Shown here piece after piece: positions 11,936 to 25,453 of a stretch of DNA of 64,000 nt. The notes beneath the pieces were generated by a model. It saw nothing but the letters and a program-made list of their open reading frames with translations. It made no database searches and had not been told where the DNA came from. Positions within the stretch are counted from its first letter, which is position 1. Each line of letters starts with the position of its first letter. This DNA comes from Parus major (lineage: Eukaryota; Chordata; Aves; Passeriformes; Paridae), in NCBI RefSeq assembly GCF_001522545.3, contig NC_031770.1, positions 94,860,075-94,924,074 on the forward strand. The letters are read 5' to 3'. A program made the position numbers and the translations under genes.

Positions 11936-14900
11936 TATGACTGTATTTGCATAGTCACTTCTTTAAAATCAGTTCTTAATATTTCAATCATCTTGATTAA
12001 ATATCGTCTATTACTGTTATTAACAGAGCACAGTAAAATGCAGTACCTTGATTTTGACAGAAACCTGTCTGACTCTCCCAAATACATTTAAGGCACTTGT
12101 TTCTTATTTTAAAATCTACAAAAGACACACAAAACTGCAGGACAGAAAGTGACTCTAAGAAGCTACTGGAGTGTTTAAGGAAAAGTTAGGCAGAACAGAA
12201 ACTCAATTTTCTCTTCTTTCAGACTCTTTCCCCAACGAACCCATTTGCCTTCAGATGGACATCTGAAATTTAGTTCAAATATTTTAGAGCACCCTTTTTA
12301 GGAAAAGGCACATTTTTATAAAAGAATTACTGTATTTGAATCTTCCCCTTAGGAACATACCAGCATACAACCAGAGCAGAGTTCCAGGGGGAACTCAGTA
12401 AAGATAAAAGTTACAAGTTGAGGGTACATTAATACAAAGCGAACAAATAGGCACCTGGGCAAATTAATGACTAGAATATATATTACTCCTTTGCTCTCTT
12501 CCACTTGTGATGAACACACAAGGCTTTTATTAGTATCAAGGAGAGTCCTTCTTGCAGAACAATAGGAGAATATATCCTCAGGACTTGTTCTGAAACTTTG
12601 AGTAAGAGTCATTCTCCTGCTATAATGCACAGAGGGAATCTAATCCCTCCATTTTCAGATGAACAATGCAGGCTGCAGCCAAATCTATAAATATAGGCCA
12701 GAATAAGCAGAATTCTGGTTAAACTCACAAGTTTCTCATATATAATTATATTTTTTGTCAGGAAATACAGTTGGGGATCAATGAAGTAACCTGGAGGGAA
12801 ACAGGGAACACTTGCAAGTATTTCTCATTGGCCTCAGATTAGAGTGGAAAAGACCCAAAGAGCACACAGGTCATTTGAGCATCATTCTCTTATTACCTCT
12901 TTTTGTTTTAGATATGAGGAATGAGAAAGTAGTGTGTAAAAAAGAGGTAAGAAGAAATAGCACTGGAACTATAGCACTTCTTTCTTAGGAGCAAAGTTAT
13001 CCACTCATCAGTCTGGCTCCATAAAGATACTTTAGATATGCTAAGTGAATAGGCTTTGGGACATGAACCTGAATTTCCTTTGGGAAGAAGACATCCAGAA
13101 TATGTCCCACAGGTGAGCAACTCAGATTGTCCATCCTTTAACCAGTCCTCCACCATGGTCCTGTGCCAGGCTACTTGATCTGTGAAGGGTCAGGGTGGTG
13201 AATATCATCACATGCTGACATGACCTTCCAATACCAAAGTCTCAGGAGCTTTATAGTTAGTAGTGTTCATTTTTACCCCCTATTTATAATCATTTCTGAC
13301 TGGGGACCTAAGTATTTTTCATATGAGAAGAAAAACTAACTGCTTTAAAATTCCTGTTACAACTCATATTTTGGTTATACAGATAGGCTTAAACAAGAAT
13401 TCACATTTCCTTGCATTAGATGTAGACATTGAAAGAAAGCAGTCTTTAATTTGAAGGCCTCCTAATAAGAAATTAAATATAACAGAAGGAAAAATAGGCC
13501 TACATTATTTGTCCAGTGCAGTCTGTAAAGCACTCAGAAGCAGCACAGATTAAAGCTGAATGAAAAATTTCTAGAAAGAATCAAACAAAAATACAATGAA
13601 ATAATTTGGATTTAAAAGAACTGTAATTTCCTTGTCATGAATAGAAGAAACATAATTCTTCTTTTAGAAGATACCACTTTCACGTGGGGGGATAAGCAAC
13701 TTAAACCCTTAGTAACATCATAAAATGAAATTTCTTGAAGATTATTTTCTGTATTGTTGGTAATTCTGAATGAAACGTACACCAAACTCACTGAATTTAT
13801 TCTAGAAATTCTATTAGCATGGGGTTACATCCATAAAAATCAAGAGATTATAGTATTTTTTTATCCAAAACTCCTAGTTTCATTTAGTGATATAAAAGAT
13901 GTGGCTTCTTGCTCCCTCTGTCTGGATGGGTGTGTGGTTGTGTGTGTGACATTTGTGTTCCTGAGTTCTCCGAGTGTCTGTCTAGAACCTGTGTGAGAAG
14001 CCATGAAAGCATGTAGTTAGTTATGCATATGTACATGTAGTTCACACGTGTGGTTTGTGTGCTTGCTGCAAGTGAATCCTCAGCCTTGCTCCTGGCTGAA
14101 CTCAGGGACAGGCATCAGCAGCAGCCTTGCTTCTCTTCAGGTTCTTGATTCTGGCATGATTTATTTTCCTCTAAAATCCCATTCCTAAACACAATGTGTT
14201 CAAAAATGACAGATATAAGGCATCAGAAAGGTTATTTTTCTAATTCTAAATTTCAAGTGTGGCCATTTGTTATATTTTGTATGGGAACAAAGGCAGAAAA
14301 ATCATTTAGCTCATGGCAGATTGAGATTTTTCACAGTATTATGGAAGAAAATTTGTAAGAAGAGTGCTTTAAATATTTAAATATTTAATTTTTAGAAATC
14401 AGGAAGCCAATAAGACTTCCTGAAATACAGCATTAGATTTCACAGACATGGGGCTCACAAGTAACACAAAATGTTCTACACTGCTGGGCTTAAAACCCAC
14501 TAGCTTAAGGAAGGCATGCAAGGCAAGTGTACAGTCTCTATAAAACAGTCTTGGCACACGTGTGTAATTTGTTCTTGCACACCCTACGTGCTAGTCCTGA
14601 GGCACAATGTGCTCCAAAAGACAGGTTTACATTTAACTCCTAGAATTTAACATCAAAGACTAATTTCATGGAAGCTTATGTTCTGGATGAGCATCAAAAC
14701 TGAGAAACACCTTTACTCAACATACATCTTAAAAGTATAAACAATGGTCTTTTGGGCACAGCAACCTAATGAAGGTTTCCACACTTCTATTTGTCTAATA
14801 TTTTTTGCAACTATGTTTATCAAAGCGCCAATTTTATTAGCTGAAAGGTACCTACCAAGGAAGGGCTGTACGAGTATTTTCTGTAACTCTCATTCAATGT

Positions 14901-17900
14901 ATTTGCACTACACATCTTTGAATTACCACTAAAATCCTAAGAGAATAAAGAGCAAGCCAAATATGGGGCCTGCACCAATAATGAGGAGCATTCTGCGTAC
15001 CACCTATCACCATATGCAGAAGTAAGACCAGATGACAAAAAGCCAAAGTACATTCACTGAAATTCAGGTCAAAGTGGTCATAACTTAGAGTTTTAGCTTT
15101 ATCTTTGAACGTCCTAATGACTGTAATCTTGATCATGCTGTGCTTCAACCTCTTGGTTGCCTTGAATCACCTACATTTAGGTCAGGCCTAGAGGCCCTCT
15201 GATGGGGAACAACCTCCCAGAGCTGTGCTTGGCAAACTGCTTGGAAAAAAGCACACAGCTCTGCAGAAACATAAAGTCACTGACTTGTTCCCACAGTTCA
15301 GCCAGAAGCAGAGCTGTAAGAGTTACAGCTCTTAAAAGCTGTAAACCAAAAGATCATTATGGAAAAGAAGAGAGGAAAGGAAAAGCTTCAACTTTCCCAC
15401 TTTGCGTAAGAAATTTCACTTCCACATCTGCCACAGGCTTACCCTGCCCTCCCTCAAAGAGGGAATAGGGTTTCTGAAGTAAAATTATAAAACTTACCTA
15501 CATTATCTAAGTCTGTAATGAATTGAGGAGACTGTTGGTTTATCTTTGACTTATTCATCCCTTAAATAAGGAATGTATAAAAATACTTATTTTTCTGAAT
15601 ACAAGGAGAAAATACAGTCAATTAAAACATATTTAGTACTGTCATGTATTGTTTCTCACTGAGAAGCATACACAGATACTTATGATATAAAATGTCCACA
15701 ATAAGCTTTTATATAAACCAGTCTCCATATCCACAAATCAGTATCAGTGAGTATAAGTATGCTGCAACATACACATATGCAATTTATGTTCTTAAAAAAC
15801 TAGGATACCAGATTTTAAAATCTCATTTCTAGTATCCCTAACTCAAAAATATATCACAACTAATACACATGCTAAGGTTTGTTGATCCAGAATTGCTTCC
15901 AGTGTAGAAAAGAGTCGTATTTTCAGTGGCATTGAATCAGACTGATAATTATTGAAGATACCTATAACCATTTTTGAACAAAACAGGGCAAAGCACCACA
16001 TAAAATACATATTATTAAAAAGATGGGACTGGTGTTTAAGGTTTTGATTAAATACAATTAGACATAAGCTATCTGTAGTGGATATGTACCATGCAAAAGA
16101 CAAGTACTTCAGATATAGAAAAGGACATATTTATCAATTATATCTTCTTTTTAATTCCAAAAGAAAACTATGTAGGTAAACTTCCAGTTTAGTAAACTAA
16201 CAGTCTGCACACTGAAAACTGGATAGTTAAAAAAAAAAAATAAAATCATAGTCTGCTAAAACTAGCTAATTGCTGTCCCTATTAAGTGAACAGACTACCA
16301 TCCCTTCTTCCCCATTCACTGCTCCACAACAACAGAAGCTCCTTTCTGGTTTTAGGTTTTATCTAATCACAGCAGTGGTAAGAATACTATTTCAGAACTA
16401 CATGGTACCAGAAGTGTTTGCTGTTATTAGTGTACAGGCCATTATGTTTTCAAAGGGTATGTTACGAATAGCTTATATAAATATAAACTATTTAAGTGCA
16501 ACAATTAAATGATAAATTAATAAGATAGGCAAGCAAAATATCAATCATGGCCCTTCTAACATAATTAACATAAATTACACAGGATCACAGATTATTGTAC
16601 TTTTTGCATAAGAGCACCTACTTCAGTTGTTCAATAACTTGAATACTTTTAACACTAAAATTATACAACACAGTACTCAAAGCATAAAAAAGAGACCACA
16701 AGAATAATGAATATTCATTGGTAATTTTCTGATCAAAACTTGTTTTAGTTTTATTAAGGTAGCAATTTAGAAATTTCTGGGGTAAAAAAAAAAAAAAAAA
16801 AAAAAGGAAAAAAAAGGAAAGAGGAAACACAGCCCAAATGGACAGGATTTTGTAGCATAATATACAGTAAACTCCAGATATCTTCCTAAGACAGAGATGA
16901 CAAGAAGTGTAGTGATAACTACTGCACTGTGACCTAGGGGCCCATACAAGGCCTAAAAAAGTGCTACATTAAAGTAGGCCCGTTATTACCAGCACAGTTA
17001 GCAATTTGGATGATTGCATGAGTTTTAGAACGTAATTAAGCTAGCATAAAGAGTGTCCCTTTAACTCCTGCAATGAAAGGACAGGCAGAAAGTGATTTTA
17101 TTTTAATTTATTAATAGATATTTATTATGTTTTTCAATTTTCTTTCATTTCTTTTTGTCACTCTGACATCAAAGCACCTGTAAATTCTATTATTATAAAT
17201 ATGGATTATTTTTAAGCAAATTGAAAAGCCCATTTATTCTTAACAAGGCACAAAAGAGATTTCCTACTTCAGATTATTATGCTGTCTGTACTTGTTTCAA
17301 GATCTAGAAAGAACTGTTGTTAAATAATTCAAAGCGGTCAAACAAGACCAAATTGGTAGAACAATCTGTATTCTGCCCTCAGTTGAAACTTTGCCTTTTG
17401 ACTTAACTTAATACAGTTACTCAAGTAACAGTGAGAAAGAATCTGATTAACTCTGTATATGTTTGTTTGCTATGAGGATAAAAGAATGAAAATGAAGACT
17501 TTCAAAATCTCTGCATCCTTAATGTCAGTTTTGTGACATACTCTCCTATTATACCACCAGCAACACAGGACCAAGGGTGTAAAGATTTTGTCTCCTTGAT
17601 TCATGTTGTAAAGATGGAAAATGGCATCATTAGGTTTCGTTTTGACAACTAGGTGAAAGGACTGAAGTGAATTCTGTATTTAAAAAGGTCCCTTTCATCC
17701 CTGAGTAACAGAGATAAACCTAAGATTTATAGAAGTATGTATGTGCATTATTTTACATACACTCTGAAAGAGTTGATCTGATGCAGGACAATGTTGTGAA
17801 GTGCAGATGTTTTCCGGGTTTCTTTTCTTCCCAAATTTCATGTTAAATCCTTAACATGAAATGTAGGATCTGAGGCAGCATTTCTGAGGAGACAATATAC

Positions 17901-18904
17901 TTTTAATATAGTTATTATGCTTTCTGGGTGAGAGAATGTTTCTTGGCAAATGCAAAGAAAACCATTTATGCAGAAAAAGCATTCTGGCTCCCAAACACAT
18001 TGAAAAAGGATGTCCAAAGTTCTGGCTGTTCTTACCACCTATGGGAAAGGAACAGTGCCAGCAAGAGGACAGGAATCTGTCTATAAAATTTGCAACAGCA
18101 AAAAGGCTCAGTTCTTCTAATCATTGAGATTTTTAAAAAGTTTTGAGAACTTTTTGCATAAACCAATGGCTGGCAAGTCTACAGACGACCTTCAGAATAA
18201 AAAAAAGGTTAAAATTGTTCAGAGATTTGTCAAAGTAATTAACACCACATATTATAAAGGTACAATGCAAGATTATTCCTCTGAACTGTATGTCCTAAAG
18301 AGTTGATACATGATGCAGGTATCACATACCAGTATTATATACACAGAGAATTAAAACTAAATTTGCATGCAAACTCAGATGTGCTACATATATATACATA
18401 TAAATGTACAAATGTAAGAGTTAAAATATCTGAAAATATGTCTCTACCCAATAAAATAAAAAGACAGACCACATTAATGTGCTGAAAGCCATTCATGCTT
18501 GCTCTGTATATTAGGCCACACTGGCCTATAATGAAATATCATATGCAGATCCTTGAGCTCATGTCATGTCCCACTGATGTAAAAACTGAAACATATTTAT
18601 CTGTTTATACTGTAAGTCTTCTGGGCAGGGCATATGTTTGTACAGCACTTATGTTGGCAAAATAAAGTTCTGGATTGTGATTGCAGTCCATATGCACTAT
18701 AACACTACAAGCAATACAACTAATTACATGTTCATGTACACCCATGTTTTCAAAGCCCAGCAGGAATATTTGGCCTAACAACTCCCTAGCACCAATGAGT
18801 AAAGGTAGGGAATGCATACCCATGATGAACTTGAAAACATCCAACTGTTTTAATGCAAACAGAGAAGAAAGTAAAAAAAAACAAAACAACAAAACCCTAG
18901 ATTA
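11936..18904. other. Non-coding DNA, presumed MYT1L 5' intron
   Basis: No gene, RNA or interspersed repeat is recognised in these 7 kb. There is a TG-rich stretch (13928-13951) and a long poly-A run (16784-16805) followed by GGA-interrupted A tracts. Small ORFs, such as 15202-15468 plus, show no domain. Confidence 0.5.
16784..16820. repeat. Poly-A tract
   Basis: About 22 consecutive A residues are followed by A8 and A3 runs separated by GG. No retrogene or LINE body is recognisable upstream, so I call it a simple repeat, not a retrotransposon tail. Confidence 0.85.
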
Positions 18905-19115
18905 GAGCTTGAGCATGTCCAGCTCTGGGGTCCCAAAACAAGTACATGGATCAGTTGAAGGAAATCCAGAGGAAGTCCATGAAGATGACTGGAGGGCTGG
19001 AGAACACCTCCTATGAAGAGATGAGTTGAGAGAGCTGGGGTTGTTCAGCCTGGAGAAAAGGCAGCTCCAGGGAGAGTGTAAAGTACCTTCCAGTGCCTAA
19101 AGGACTGAAATCTAC
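18905..19115 (+). mobile_element. CR1 LINE fragment (internal 3' part)
   Basis: The segment matches the CR1 ORF2 C-terminal region: GTCCAGCTCTGGGGTCCCAA, AACACCTCCTATGAAGAGAT, GTTCAGCCTGGAGAAAAGGC and ACCTTCCAGTGCCTAAAGG. It lacks the terminal ATTCT repeats, so it is truncated at both ends. No ORF remains. Confidence 0.9.
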
Positions 19116-22100
19116 TAGTGAATATCTCTAGAACCTCACATGAATTTCCACCACCAGTATTTCCACTCCCAACCTTCAGAAAACATGCTTCAGCTTCCTC
19201 CAGCAACTGGTTCTAGCACTACAAGATTTTAAACACTTAAGTTTCTATTCCTCTGTTTTGCTTTCTCACTACCAGCACTTTATGTTAAAGCACTCAAGCT
19301 TCTCTTTGCAATGAAAACACCTACAAAGATTAATTTTTTAAATGGAAAATTACATTCACATGCAATTGATGCTACAAATAGCATCCTTCAGAAAATAATC
19401 TAATATTATTAACTACGATTTTTCTGAAAGTTTTTTTCCATGCTTAAGACATAGATGAGGAACCTTCCTATAAAATCTCCAATTCCCTCTTCCAAAGTTA
19501 TCCAAAGCTGATCTACAATAGTATGGTTATGGAATTACCCATACCTAATTGACCACCTACAGTATCCAGTCACAAATCTTAAACTCCACCTAAGTCTTAG
19601 AACCTTGTGTTTGCTACTGCTGAGGTGGGTCCTAGAGCTGAAAACCAGGCAGCAGGAAATCAAAGGTACAGGAATTTAGATGTAGACTAAGATCTTTGTA
19701 TTCAATCCATATTTTCAGAAGTTTTATTCACACTTATTTGAAATCACTGAGGACATCTACAGATAGTTTTTGTAACAGCAATTTTAAAGACTAGTAACTG
19801 TTGCTCCTTCTTCTTTCTTGATTTCATTCATCACACCTTGTTGTGAATTGGAGCATAACCAATCAGAAGGGAGAACTGTCTTTTAATCACAGTTGGTATC
19901 TCCAAATTAAATTTTCACATTAAGTCATAGTATTCCAATTTGTATCTCCGTGACTGAATAAAGTAGCAGTGTACAGATGATTTCAAAGTGCAGTCAGATA
20001 TTCTGCTACAACATAAAGGGAAGGAGTAAAAACTGGCAGTATAGGTTGCAGAAAACCAAAGAACAAATTTCATATTTTACCTAGAAGTTTTAGTGGGATT
20101 TGAAAAGTAACACAGAGAAAACACAGAGAAAGTAACACTCAAGACAGTTGAGTCTTAGTCAAGCCTGTTTTTTGATCTATGACTTCATGCTCATATATTT
20201 TCGAAATTCTTTTTCATCTTCCATTTCATTACCTCTTCTGGTTGTCTCTTGCACTCACAGAATTTGCTGTGAACCAGCTGCACAGGAGCAAAATTAAATG
20301 GTTAAATCTCTGACTTTTTGTGAAGGAGGTAAACATATTTTAGGTTATTTCATTAAAAAGTGTATTTAGTGATATTCATATATATTTCATTGTCAATCTA
20401 TTAAAGTTTTTGTTTGTTTTTGATTAAAGAAAAGCCTTCAAAGTGACAGCTATTAGAATTAGTTTATACATTGTGTGGATAAGTTATACATTTCTTACAG
20501 ACTTTAATACCTCTTTTTCTGAATGTTTTTTGTCTGAGACGTATGTGCATGTGCATCTGTGTACATATGTGTATCAATGTATGCATATATATATATATAT
20601 ACACATACTGAAGTATACACTTATGTGCATGTGTGCCCATTCTGTTAGTATTAAAAAACATGTACACAAGAAGGCGTGATTATAACACATTCCTTCATGA
20701 GGAAAATGAAACCAAGCTTGAATAAATCTAAAACCTAAGCCCTTTAAAATACAGGTTTTGTACTGGAAACCCAGCCATACCTACAACTACACTGGCACTC
20801 ACAGGCACAAGCTGCACATCCTGTAATACAGCAATAGCTTCTGTGCTTTATTCTTCCAGCTTTTCAGGTTTCCATGGAAATGAGTGGGAATCCCAACACA
20901 AGGGAAAACTAACTAGGCTATCCAACTCACACCATGGTGCTGGATGTCTGAACAGCTGATACATGAGGCAGTCATCACAAGAACAAAAATACACAGAATA
21001 CAATACTACACATAACACTGGAGCCAAAAAAAAACAGCCGTGACTGCACCTCGAAAGAACACATGTAAACTAATCCTGTAGCAGATACAAAGAGCTTTGC
21101 AAGAATAAGGTTTTATACAATTTTGAAATTTTGCCCAGGATACAAATACAGGTACTGTATAATGTTCTGAAACTAATTATTGAGCAAGTCATAGCTATTT
21201 AAAGCAGAGTCTAATTTTTCCACTATTGACTTCACTACACAGATGGTGAATTAAAAAAAAAAAAGAAAAAAAAGTGTGGTTTAAAAATTCAGTTAATACT
21301 AATATCCAAAGACTTATCAGCTGCTGTGCAAGCCTTGGTTTCATGAATGAAAGACCATTTACAGAGACCTCCCAGTGTAGCAACACCATGCCTCTATTTG
21401 GATGTTGAGGATTCCTGCCAGATCTTTTGCCTTTTCACATGAAAATTATAGGGTCACATGGTTCTCCCTTATTTGCTGTTATATCTAAGATTCATGTAAT
21501 TGTTGGTATGGACACATAAATGATTTTTGGTTTTGTTAATGAACTGTTGAAAAACAGAACCAATGTAGTCCTTATACTTCAGAGGAGGGGAAGAAAGACA
21601 AAAACCTTTAGCCAGTTTGATTAAGTCTCTCTTACCAGGCAACAACTATGAGCTATTGTATTTATTTTCACTGTAATTGTGTCAGGCTCACTGCTAAACT
21701 TGGCACACTATTTTTTTCTGATGAGACAGAGACAATGTTCGAGGTGTTTGAAAAGTGTTTGGACTACTTTTCAATAGGAAGTCTTGAGTATACAGAACAG
21801 TATGCTAAGCCCAGCAGAGAGACTGCAGAGAGTGGTATCTCCTGCTCCTTATTAGGTTGTCAGCCACACGTCAGAAACAGCAAATTATTAATAGGTCCTT
21901 TCCAAGTGATATAGTCTATTAAGAAGCAAACAAAACCTTTCAGATTGAGAGAAGAGAAAGTAAAAGAGATGGTGACTAAAGAGTTGTCAGAAAGAGGACA
22001 AACCTCCTGCATTGCATTCTCCATGAGGAAGAATACAACACAGGACTATCAAATGTCAATATGATTGACCACAGGGCCTAGAAAAGTATCTAACTTCTCT

Positions 22101-23354
22101 ATCAAAATATGAACAAAGCGTAGCCTGAGCTGTAGGCTGGCTCAACTTTTGGAGGCACAGCCTCCCCCAGGGGAAAAAAGCAGAAAGAACTATGCCTCAG
22201 TATCACTGCATTTGCAGTCACCCTTCACCCAGGCACAGATTTCCCTCCTATAGATCATAAGAGAACAAAACATTTCCAAGTAACCGTTGTCAACAGTATT
22301 TCCTAAAAACTTAACCAACAGGCTAAACATATTATCTTTTCTAAGTGATTCAGTTACTGCTAAACCATTCTCAAGCAAAAACATCAAGAGGTATCAAGTT
22401 ATCTTACTCGTGCATGTAGGAAATGTGGTTACCAATTTGCACATTCATATGAAACAAATTTTTCAGTGTGTCAAGAACATCATACTGAGCTTTGAGCATC
22501 TTCTGACCAATAGTGGTGCCTTATTAACATTTTACTTGAGAATGAATTAATGATTTACTGATGGCTCAACCAAACCCATTGAACTTTGTTTCTCTTTTGG
22601 GCACATGATAACTGTACATGATCAGGACACAGCACCTCTGAAACTAGAGGAGAGAGAAGACTGGAACAGGAAGGCCAGGATCTTTTCCTGAACAAGATAA
22701 TTTTCAGTGAAACAGATTTAAGAAGCCCATCGCCTGATCTAAACTCTCATTTCTATGCCTGTAAGGCATTTTGACAAATAACAATTTGTGTTGCTAAGCT
22801 GTAAACCCAGTCACTGAAACTGTTCTCTTTTGGTGGATTTGGTTTTCAGATAAGCACCACTTAGCTCTATTACCATAACTAAGGGGATGACAACCTGGAG
22901 CACAGGGGCAGAAATAAATAGCCAGAAAGAAGCTATGCACAAATACTTCCTTAAATTGCATCAGTGCTGAAAAACATAATGCCACAGCTTATCTGAGGGA
23001 CAAAAGTATATTTTAGAGATGGAGAACATTTCTTTCCACACAGTTAGGTTGACATAAATATAAAGTTCCTGAATTAGAAATGGTTTACCTTGAAGTTGCC
23101 ATTGAGAAAGAAAACAAAATTGAGGGAGTCTCTCAGCCCTCATACATGTGGATGCTCTAGGAAATAGTTACATACCTTCTCCTATAAAAGAGCATCTGCT
23201 ATTCCCACCTAAGGTTCATCAGAATTACTACTGGCTGCTTTGCCACATTCTGGTGCTCCTTTATCCACAACAACCTCCCAAAACTAAGTGCTCTCCAGCA
23301 CCCTTAATTACCTGGATAAATATCTAAACATGGTCTAATTCTACCTCAAACTGA
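19116..23354. other. Non-coding DNA, presumed MYT1L 5' intron
   Basis: No gene or interspersed repeat is recognised. It holds an AT dinucleotide run inside TG-rich flanks (20530-20640) and an A-rich run (21252-21273). Confidence 0.5.
20530..20640. repeat. TG/CA and AT simple-repeat cluster
   Basis: An (AT)n core (20586-20600) lies between interrupted TG/CA-rich flanks. The whole block is alternating purine-pyrimidine, so both strands give spurious ORFs rich in Met, His and Tyr. Confidence 0.85.
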
Positions 23355-23470
23355 TTAGTGAGCTGGAATATCTCTCCTGTAAAGACAAGCTGAGAGAGTT
23401 GGGGTGGTTGGGCCTGCAGAAGAAAGGGCTTCAGGGAGGCCTTCCAGTACCTAAAGGGGGCTTACAAGAA
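23355..23470 (+). mobile_element. CR1 LINE fragment (short)
   Basis: About 115 bp match the CR1 block around GACAAGCTGAGAGAGTTGGG, GCAGAAGAAAGGGCTTCAGG and CCTTCCAGTACCTAAAGGGG. It is truncated on both sides and carries no coding potential. Confidence 0.85.
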
Positions 23471-25423
23471 AGACAGAGAAGAGAAGAGAAATGAAAAAAA
23501 CTAACTTTCTCTGGAGTGAAAACATTTAACATTACGACCTAATCATTCCAGAGCTGAGAAGGAACTGAAAGGAGTTGAAGGGATGATGCCCTGTTTGATG
23601 GTGGTAGCAGGTGATATCACTGCTGCAGCTATGCTGGTCTTTCGTGCCACTGCTGTTGGTCCTTAGCTCACAAGCAGACAAAATTTATTCATGGTAAGAC
23701 ACATCTGTGCAGTCACAGGCCAAGGGTAATGTGGAATTTTCCTGTGAAAAAGCAATGAGCCATGCAGAAGGCAGGAACATTTTCATTGCATCTCCAGCTT
23801 TCTTGGAAATAACACTTCTGAAAATTACCTTAAATATTCAAGCCATGCTTTGAAGAAAAGCTAAACATGCTTTGTTTTTCCCATTTTATAAAACACAATT
23901 ATTAATAAGTTTCTATATCTCTCTTCACCAATCACATACCCATAACCTTTCTATGCTACAATAAATGATGATAATAAAGAACAGCAAATAGAACCTACAA
24001 AAGTAATCAAGTCAGACTATTTAAACACTAGCAGCTGAAGTATTAATTATTGTCTTCAACATTATTAGTATATTTCTTTGTAAAATCTACATGAAAAGAA
24101 TCACTTTTTGTTAGTCAAAATACGCTTAATGAACATTTGTCATTTGCACATTCCTTGTGTAATTCCTTGTATAATGTTATTTTTAAGTGTTGCTTTACTA
24201 TGATTTTCTAAAAATGGTGTTTCTTTCTGCAGACTGGATAAGGGATGGCCACATAATAATTTTAAGCTCATTTCCTGTAAATTTCTGAACAGACCAGAAG
24301 TACCTATAGAGCACACAGGCCAGTGAAACTGCAGACAAAATGCCTTCAGTTGCAAGAGGAAGGTGAGAATAGATTGGGGGACAGGAAGAATGGAAGAAGT
24401 GCAAGGGTTTTAATGCATGATGAGGGAAAACAAGGAGTATGAGACTCTTACAGCATGAAAATATATACACATTTTATGTTAATTTGATTGGGGTTTTGAT
24501 GAGTCCGTGCATGAAGGTTTGACTGGAACCCAGGCCTGTCTAAACTCTAGCATTTACACTTAGGCTCTGGCTTTTTGCCCTGCTCTCTGGCTCCCTTGCA
24601 GCTGGTGTCACCTGCTTCTGCTGGCCATCATCCCAAACTACTTTCTCCATTTTCACCTCTCCCACAGCAGGGGAACAGGGGGGTGGTCAATGCTGCAACT
24701 CCACCCCTCATGCCCCCACTGCTTATCACCTTTCCTCTTGTGTCTTTAACAAAAGAAATTAAATGTAAACCAGATGAAAAGACAAAGTTGATGGTTGTAT
24801 GGCAGAAAATAAAAGGTTAAAATGCTTAGTAGCCACCCTCTCCAGAGGCACACGGGCAGGGTCAGGCACAGTCAGTGATGCAACTGAAGAAGGGGTCTAG
24901 TACCAGCAGCTGTAAGGACCAGCTCAGGAACCTGGCAAGGAGAAGATATAAGCAGAAGTGGGATGAAAGGCCTCTCAGGCAGATCAGAAAGGCAATACTA
25001 AGTACAGGAGGCTGACAGATTAAGTGAGATAGATATGGCCGAGAGGTAAGAATGCAAGGGAAAATTGTTAGAAACGTTTTTAGAGATGTCTTTGCCTCTA
25101 GTGGAAGAGAATAAAATATGTGTGAAGATTTCAAGCATATGCCTACATTGTGCAATAAATTGCTGCAAGAAGTCCCCAACTCCCTCCTCCCAGATAGCAC
25201 CAGATGAGCCAGCTTTGGCACCAAAGGTGGTACAGTAATTGCAGGCGCTTTAGGGCAGTCAGACTACTTATAGTAATTAAAGGGATAATAAGCCTTTGCT
25301 CAGTCATGCTAACACAGTTATGATTTTTCTGGATCATGAGATGCACACCATTGCAGCATTCATGCCACACTGGCACACCACATAGGTCTAGTGTGTCTGT
25401 CCTACAATAACAGTGCACATGTG

Positions 25424-25453
25424 TGCTGGTTTTGCACACATGCAAAACCAGCA
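25424..25453. repeat. Perfect inverted repeat (13-bp arms, 4-nt loop)
   Basis: Arm TGCTGGTTTTGCA (25424-25436), loop CACA (25437-25440) and arm TGCAAAACCAGCA (25441-25453) form a perfect hairpin. It sits in CA/TG-rich sequence. I recognise no microRNA or transposon here; see findings. Confidence 0.9.

Noticed and set aside
20443..20679. Overlapping ORFs on both strands rich in Met, His, Tyr and Ile
   Set aside because: They are translations of the TG/CA and AT simple repeats.
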